In this document: positions 59,201 through 64,000 of the stretch, one piece after another | Position numbering within the stretch: the first letter of the stretch is position 1 | How the letters are laid out: every line of letters begins with the position of its first letter | Origin: Halichondria panicea | Lineage: Eukaryota; Porifera; Demospongiae; Suberitida; Halichondriidae | DNA: 64,000 nucleotides | Assembly: GCF_963675165.1 (NCBI RefSeq) | Contig: NC_087377.1 | Location: 3,812,978-3,876,977 of the forward strand | Direction: 5' to 3' | The notes under the pieces: model-generated | What the model was told of the DNA's origin: nothing | The model's input: the letters and a program-made list of their open reading frames with translations, nothing else | Database searches by the model: none | Position numbers and translations under genes: made by a program

Positions 59201-61715
59201 ACTCAGAGTGACGTACAGAGCATGGTGAGTGAGATCACTAAGATGCAAGAGTTCCACCACCCTCACGTCATGCCCCTGATTGGGGTGTGTCTCGACGCTG
59301 GACCCGGTGTTTCCATGGTGATGCCGTATATGGCCAACGGGAGTCTACTAGACTACTTGAAGAAAGAAAGATCTGCGCTAGAATTGGCAGAGGGAGAGGA
59401 TTCTGAGAAGGTATTTTGAACTCTATATCACATCATAATTATTTTGACTGTACTGTGAAGCCTAGCTGTCTCCTGTCTATTATGGCTACAGCATACAGTG
59501 AAACATGTCTATTGTGCATGGTAATTCTGTACAGTTTGTTGTGATCACCCTATGTTACTGTAAGCAGGATATAATTATAATACAGCCCTATAGGCCCCAA
59601 AATCTCAATAATAGCATGACTGTGTTTGGACATGTTTGGACGTTAGAATGGAAACCACTCTCTTCACTACGCTCTGGGGACTGGCAAGCTGCCGTGTTGA
59701 GAGTTGCCCCGTTGTAGAACAAACCACAAAATGCGTAATGTGTGGGTAATAGTGCTTCAGCCTCAAGAACAGATGATGTACTTATACTCAAGGATAATGT
59801 TTTGTGCAGCAGTGCACAGTGACGTTTGCATTCTTGTGGGAGCGTACGTGGCATTCTTCACACACTAGGACAACTCTCAACACGGCAGCTTGCCCGTCCC
59901 CAGATCGCATGTGAAGGGAGTGGTTTCCAGTCTATTTGGACGTGTGTTAGCTGACCACCTCTTTTTACAGCATGTTAGTCTATCAAAGATGACAGCTATA
60001 TATAGATAATTATGCTGGGATACACCTTTTGTGTTTCTACTGAAAATTGTGATTGGGGTGTGTCTTCTTTGAGCATCGATAACTTGAGTTTGGAATGTCC
60101 AATTATACAAAAGCATTTTACAGCTTTTAAAAGTCCTAGGGTGTGTTTAAATTATCGGTTGCTTTTTCGTATCCAAATCTTTTGTTTTCGGTTCTTGCTA
60201 CAAATTGTAGGTGTTAGCTGTGAGGAAGCTGCTGTTGAAAATTTGTCATCAGATAGCTCTTGGAATGGCGTATCTTGCTCAGCACAAGTTTGTCCATCGA
60301 GACCTGGCTGCCAGGAACTGCATGTGAGGCACTGAATTGATTTGAATTGATTGCTGCATGCACGAGTGCACACAGTAACGTGAAGCATAATGTTTTCAGG
60401 TCAGCAAATGTTCATGAAATATTAATTCTCGTAGGTTGGATTCAAATGGCGACGTCAAAGTTGGTGATTTTGGTCTGGCCGAGGACACGTATGCGCAAGG
60501 ATACTTTAGACAGAGTGAAGCTGAGGGAGTCAAACTGCCGTACAAATGGATGGCAATGGAGAGTCTAAATGATGCTATCTTCAACGAGAAGACAGATGTA
60601 GTATGTTAATTACTATAACAATCAGTGCATGTGTAATGCGTGCACTATACTCCAGTTAGGTATGAATTGATGGTCATGCATATTTCAGCTTTGTTCTCTC
60701 GAAGCTTGATGTGTTATTTTACGACTATAATTATATAGAGCCATGTGAAATTTGTTAATGCAGTGGTCGTATGGTGTGACTGTATGGGAGGTCTTCAGTA
60801 GTGGCCGGACCCCCTACCCTGGAGTGGACCCAATGTCCCTAGTGGCTCTACTCAGAGACGGCAAGAGATTGGAACCTCCCCAGAATATTGCCTGCTCTAC
60901 AGAGATGTTAGTGTATACACATTGAGTAACGAGTGCATGCATGAGACGATTCTGTATGAAAACATGTCACTTCACAACTTTTAGCATTTATATAGTTGAC
61001 TACAGGGTCTCGCTGATGACTAGCTGTTGGTACGAGGATTCTGAAGAGAGGCCATCCTTCGATGAGCTAGCAACCGAGTTGGAGAAAGTTCTGAGCATCA
61101 TGGTGGGCTACGTGGAACTGAACATGGAGCTAGTCGCCATCACTGAGGATGAACATGGTAAGCACAGTGATATAGTTCACTCTGAGTTAGGAGACACTGT
61201 TTTGTAGTTTAAAACGCATTTTGGAATCATTATGTTTAAAAAAAAATTCAAGCAGAAACTGTTTGTGCGTTAGTATACATGCATGCAGTACAGCTAATGG
61301 AGTGTCTGCTGATTGAGAGTATAAATTATTAGCATGTATAATTATGATTGTGGTTTTAGTAGTGATATTTTGACAGTTGAGAGTGAATGTGCTCTATTCT
61401 GCAGAGGTTGATCACGTTCTCTTGCTTAAAGAGCAGACGAAACTTGCCGAGACCGCTACTGAAGAGGTTGCCATAGAAACAAACACTGCATACGGGTTAA
61501 AAACCGAAGACCAGTTACAAGCTAAACAAGTTCCCACGGAGACCAATCTCGCTTATGGGATAAGACGTGAACAAGAGTTACAGAAAAATCCAGCCGAACA
61601 AGTTACTGACTCAGCTCACCATTTAAACAGTGACCCACAACTTCCAGAGCACGACCCTGAAGGTTACAGTGACTATCGAGACACCACTGGATATGCTAAA
61701 ATACTGCACAGATGA
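50242..61715 (+). CDS. Receptor tyrosine kinase 2, tandem paralogue of receptor 1 (16 exons)
   Basis: Exons: 50242-50425, 52041-53468, 53523-53660, 54880-55104, 55506-55700, 56989-57177, 57451-57631, 57780-57817, 58088-58177, 58230-58313, 59193-59410, 60211-60323, 60435-60600, 60764-60906, 61006-61157, 61405-61715. Every intron has the same phase as in receptor 1. The product is 1284 aa. Domains match: signal peptide, TRRRRQ, IgGFc-binding-like (about 63-537), Calx-beta (538-659), CCP 659-724 and 724-787, TM about 806-831, kinase with GQGAFG, K914, HRD D1021, DFG D1039 and KWMAMES. The first CCP lacks a 10-residue insertion seen in receptor 1. The C-terminal tail differs most. It is longer and holds two repeats of ETNxAYG plus [13 protein letters not shown], giving extra candidate phosphotyrosine sites. 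The donor of exon 14 is GTTAGT. No frame defects seen, so probably a working plasma-membrane receptor. Confidence 0.92.
50765..50880. repeat. Hairpin repeat, third copy (see 30541-31140)
   Basis: GCCCAGCACGAGTGCAACAT and GAGGGCGCCTGCAATAACTA shared with the cluster in receptor 1. Confidence 0.6.
56286..56505. repeat. Intronic repeat shared with receptor 1
   Basis: Counterpart of 35520-35740, in the same intron. Confidence 0.75.
56504..56633. repeat. Long hairpin in intron between CCP exons
   Basis: CTTGTCCATACAGGCTATTG through CATCCACACTGTTGCAGGCT form about 55-bp arms around an 8-nt loop. The left arm has a 12-nt insertion. Folded RNA or DNA would be very stable. Confidence 0.85.
58502..58691. 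mobile_element. Degenerate MITE, TACCGTATAGCGGGTAT family, copy 3
   Basis: Shares GATTTAATTTTTGCAGCATG and AACCGCGAACATTTA with copies 1 and 2. Its ends are eroded. Confidence 0.6.
59646..59932. mobile_element. MITE with about 60-bp inverted ends
   Basis: GGAAACCACTCTCTTCACTA...GCAAGCTGCCGTGTTGAGAG at the left mirrors 59871-59932. It lies in intron 11 of receptor 2 and is absent from receptor 1. Confidence 0.8.
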
Positions 61716-63092
61716 TCTTCGTATGAAACTTTTGTTTAATAGTTAGTATCTGTAGGAAGAAATTTTATGTACTTTAATAATGACTCTGTATATAAATTTA
61801 TTAGCGAAACTTTGCAAAAGCAGCCGACCCTTTTACTGCATGCATGCATGCGCTCTTGGCCTATACCTTGTGGGCTATACATGGTGTATTATCATTATGC
61901 ACCATGTATGATGGAGTATAATTATAATAATATTTACGTTTTTGTGCATGTAACCTGTTAGATTAGGCCCTAATAACTTATTCTCATTATAATTATTCTT
62001 CTTGAAAAATGTGCTATTAAAAGATTACCCAAAAATAAGAAACGTAGACATAAACCAGCACACAACTGACACAAGACACATGATTCTCAGTGTTATGTTG
62101 CTGACTTGAACTGATCTGTAATATCCACATTTGCCATGAGAACCTCTCTATAGTATGCAAAACTTAATGTAATGATCTTTACCAAAAATGAACACTGTGT
62201 TGCTAAGATGGTTATTCCCAGCATAATTTATCAGGGCTTTTTAGATCCAGTGAATGATTTTGAATTGGAATGGTTGGGGCCACGGCCACCGTTCATTACT
62301 CTCATCTTGCAGTGCATGGCCTTGTGGTTTAATCTCCTGTATAGTAGATCTATAGACATTTTAGTGCTCGTTCACTGACTGATACAGCTTAATTAGCCTT
62401 ACGTCTATTTTGGATATGTCTATACCACACAGAGTGAGTGGGATGATTTTGTGTGTATAATATACTGTATGCTGTGCTGTATTGCATTGTATATCCATTG
62501 CTATAGCTTATTCTAGTTCTCATTTGGGATTAGGGTGTTTCTCCCTTATACACTGATGTGATTGTTCTGGGGCGTTACTGTAGTCTACATGCAGTTATTG
62601 GCAAGAGCGTGAACAAACAATATAGTTAATTGGCATCAAGATGAGGTGAACTATTGGTAAAAGTTACTCGGCGCATCTCCGACTATCAGATTGTTTGCAG
62701 AGTCCGCAGTAGAGCTAGCTTACTCAGTTAGGTGCACTATAATCTAGTTTTAAAGTTGAATAATGCTTGAACTTGCATGTATACCTATAGCTTGTGTACA
62801 TTGTTCTTATGAATGTCAATAGATACTTGAATTGTGTCACAAGATTTGTATGTCTAGCATGTAGACTCTATATAATGAATTATTATAGCTTCCACAATAA
62901 TTAAGGGATAGTCATTTGGGGTAAGAAGCCATTAAGATCAAAGAGGTCACTTGAAGTTCCTAGAAATGATGAAGTTCACCAAAACAACATCAGTATTAGG
63001 CAAGCTATATAGATTCTATATCATCTGATGTAGTACAAACTTACTATAGGCAGTGAGGAGTTGACAATCTATATTATAGTTATATAGCTGTG
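61716..63092. other. Intergenic region between receptor 2 and receptor 3
   Basis: No coding exon seen. 62221-62710 is the 3'-flank repeat also seen at 24172-24660 and 43078-43400. From about 63007 the sequence matches the leader region upstream of receptor 1. Confidence 0.6.
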
Positions 63093-64000
63093 ATGTACAA
63101 GCTTATTGCATGTGTTGTGATTCTGTCTGCACTGTCACAAGAGTCAGTACAAGATGGCAACTGTCCTGACTGTCCTGACTGTCCAGTCTGTGGAGCACCC
63201 ACTGCTGAGGCTTCAATTACAAGCACCTTTGCCGGCAGCAGTAAAACAGCAACATCCTTGAGCAGCTGTAGCAGTCTACACAGACACACAGACATGCAGA
63301 CAGACACACAAACACGCTATATACCGACTACCTCATTAGCGATTCCATTGTAAATAACACTGTAATGAAACTGAACATTTTTGTAGCATTTTGCTCTGAC
63401 CTGCTTGATGACACTATCAATGGTGGTTTGTGGGAGTACAATACGGATCAGTTAAATAATCGCACTCGATCGAATGGAACTGTTGCAAAGTACATTTGTA
63501 ACGTTGGTTTGAGCCCATTAGGTGGCATTCTGACATGTGACACGGTCAATGGACGGGGTATAATCCAGTGTGCTCAATAAGTAAGTCCTGAGTATGTATA
63601 CACGAACGGTGACTGTGTAGTCTATTTTAGATGCAGATATTCAACATAATTATTGTCGGGTAGTAGCCTGATCATGATACATGGGGACCGACATGCACTG
63701 TATTAAATACCTTCCCTACAAAGGGCAATGTTTTCACGAAGTATAATAACGTAGTACGGGTTTAGGCACTCTTTTAATACAATGTCTCCAAATGATAGGT
63801 TTTCAGAAATTCCCACTATAATGTGATGTGCCTTCTCCGTAGTTACGTGAACATTTCTCCCATGTTTAGGCCTGGCATCGACAATCGCCATCTACACTCC
63901 GGCTGCTCTTGTTCTATTGATGATAATGGTCAGTCCCTGTATATGTGCTTGTATATGTTATGCAAGGATGAGACGCTACAAAAAAAAGAGGTCAAGAGTA
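63093..64000 (+). pseudogene. Receptor copy 3, truncated and lacking IgGFc/Calx-beta exons; runs off the window
   Basis: Exon 1 (63093-63240) encodes the same signal peptide, with the CPVC motif expanded to CPDCPDCPVC. It can leave by a weak donor (A|GTAAAA, phase 1), losing the RRRR site. The next recognisable exon (63387) is a CCP domain: FCSDLL, NGTVAKYICN, ILTCDTVNG. It ends CAQ followed by an in-frame TAA (63578-63580) directly before GTAAGT, and its phase no longer fits the next exon. A transmembrane exon follows from 63870 (LALVLLMIMV-like hydrophobic stretch, then RMRRYKKKR). The large IgGFc-binding and Calx-beta exons are absent. As read, the product would be a small secreted CCP protein of about 114 residues. 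The kinase part, if any, lies beyond the window. Pseudogene is the simplest reading; a short secreted product is the alternative. Confidence 0.65.

Noticed and set aside
1-64000. tRNA or rRNA genes
   Set aside because: No cloverleaf with A/B boxes or rRNA-like stretch was recognised by eye. A covariance-model scan would be needed to exclude a diverged tRNA.

Overview
The window looks like eukaryotic, metazoan DNA. It is AT-rich, and its genes are split by many short GT-AG introns. Tandem receptor tyrosine kinase genes, TKL-type kinases, a Death-domain adaptor and very dense short inverted-repeat (MITE-like) elements together point to a demosponge of the Amphimedon type. That assignment is inference from gene content. 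All exon joins were read by eye from splice signals and reading phase, without transcript data.

Left part (1-7.3 kb): a two-exon plus-strand gene (541-1927) encodes a putative CARD-like plus Death-domain adaptor. It converges on an eight-exon minus-strand gene (2710-7299) encoding a membrane fatty-acid hydroxylase/sterol desaturase-family enzyme with all its histidine boxes.

Middle part (7.5-21.6 kb, minus strand): ten phase-0 exons (7516-14752) encode a long coiled coil. It carries a UBAN-type ubiquitin-binding motif and a C-terminal C2HC zinc finger, which is the layout of NEMO/optineurin/ABIN proteins. Immediately upstream lie three kinase exons, called A, B and C. A (16882-17790) and C (20342-21615) are near-identical TKL kinases. 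B (18865-19773) is a predicted pseudokinase. The A and B exons are each 909 nt and phase 0 at both ends (A's acceptor is a weak site). Only C has an ATG, and it is broken by a 345-bp tandem duplication and a 1-nt deletion. The phases allow a kinase-UBAN-zinc finger fusion, an arrangement I do not know from other animals. Around the kinase exons is a roughly 350-bp inverted-repeat pair carrying copies of the kinase N-terminus.

Right part (24-64 kb, plus strand): a tandem array of paralogous receptor tyrosine kinases. Two are complete, with 16 exons each (27192-43077, 1264 aa; 50242-61715, 1284 aa). Each has a signal peptide, RRRR site, IgGFc-binding-type domain, Calx-beta domain, two sushi/CCP domains, one transmembrane segment, a tyrosine kinase domain and a Tyr-containing tail. 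A third copy (63093-end) lacks the IgGFc and Calx-beta exons and has an in-frame stop after its CCP domain. Relic flanking sequence upstream of the first receptor suggests that another copy was once there.

Transposable remnants (a LINE reverse-transcriptase fragment, a hAT transposase remnant and at least ten MITE or foldback families) fill the introns and intergenic space. The A/C kinase copies and the two receptor copies supply matching empty sites that prove several insertions. No rRNA, tRNA or CRISPR array was seen.
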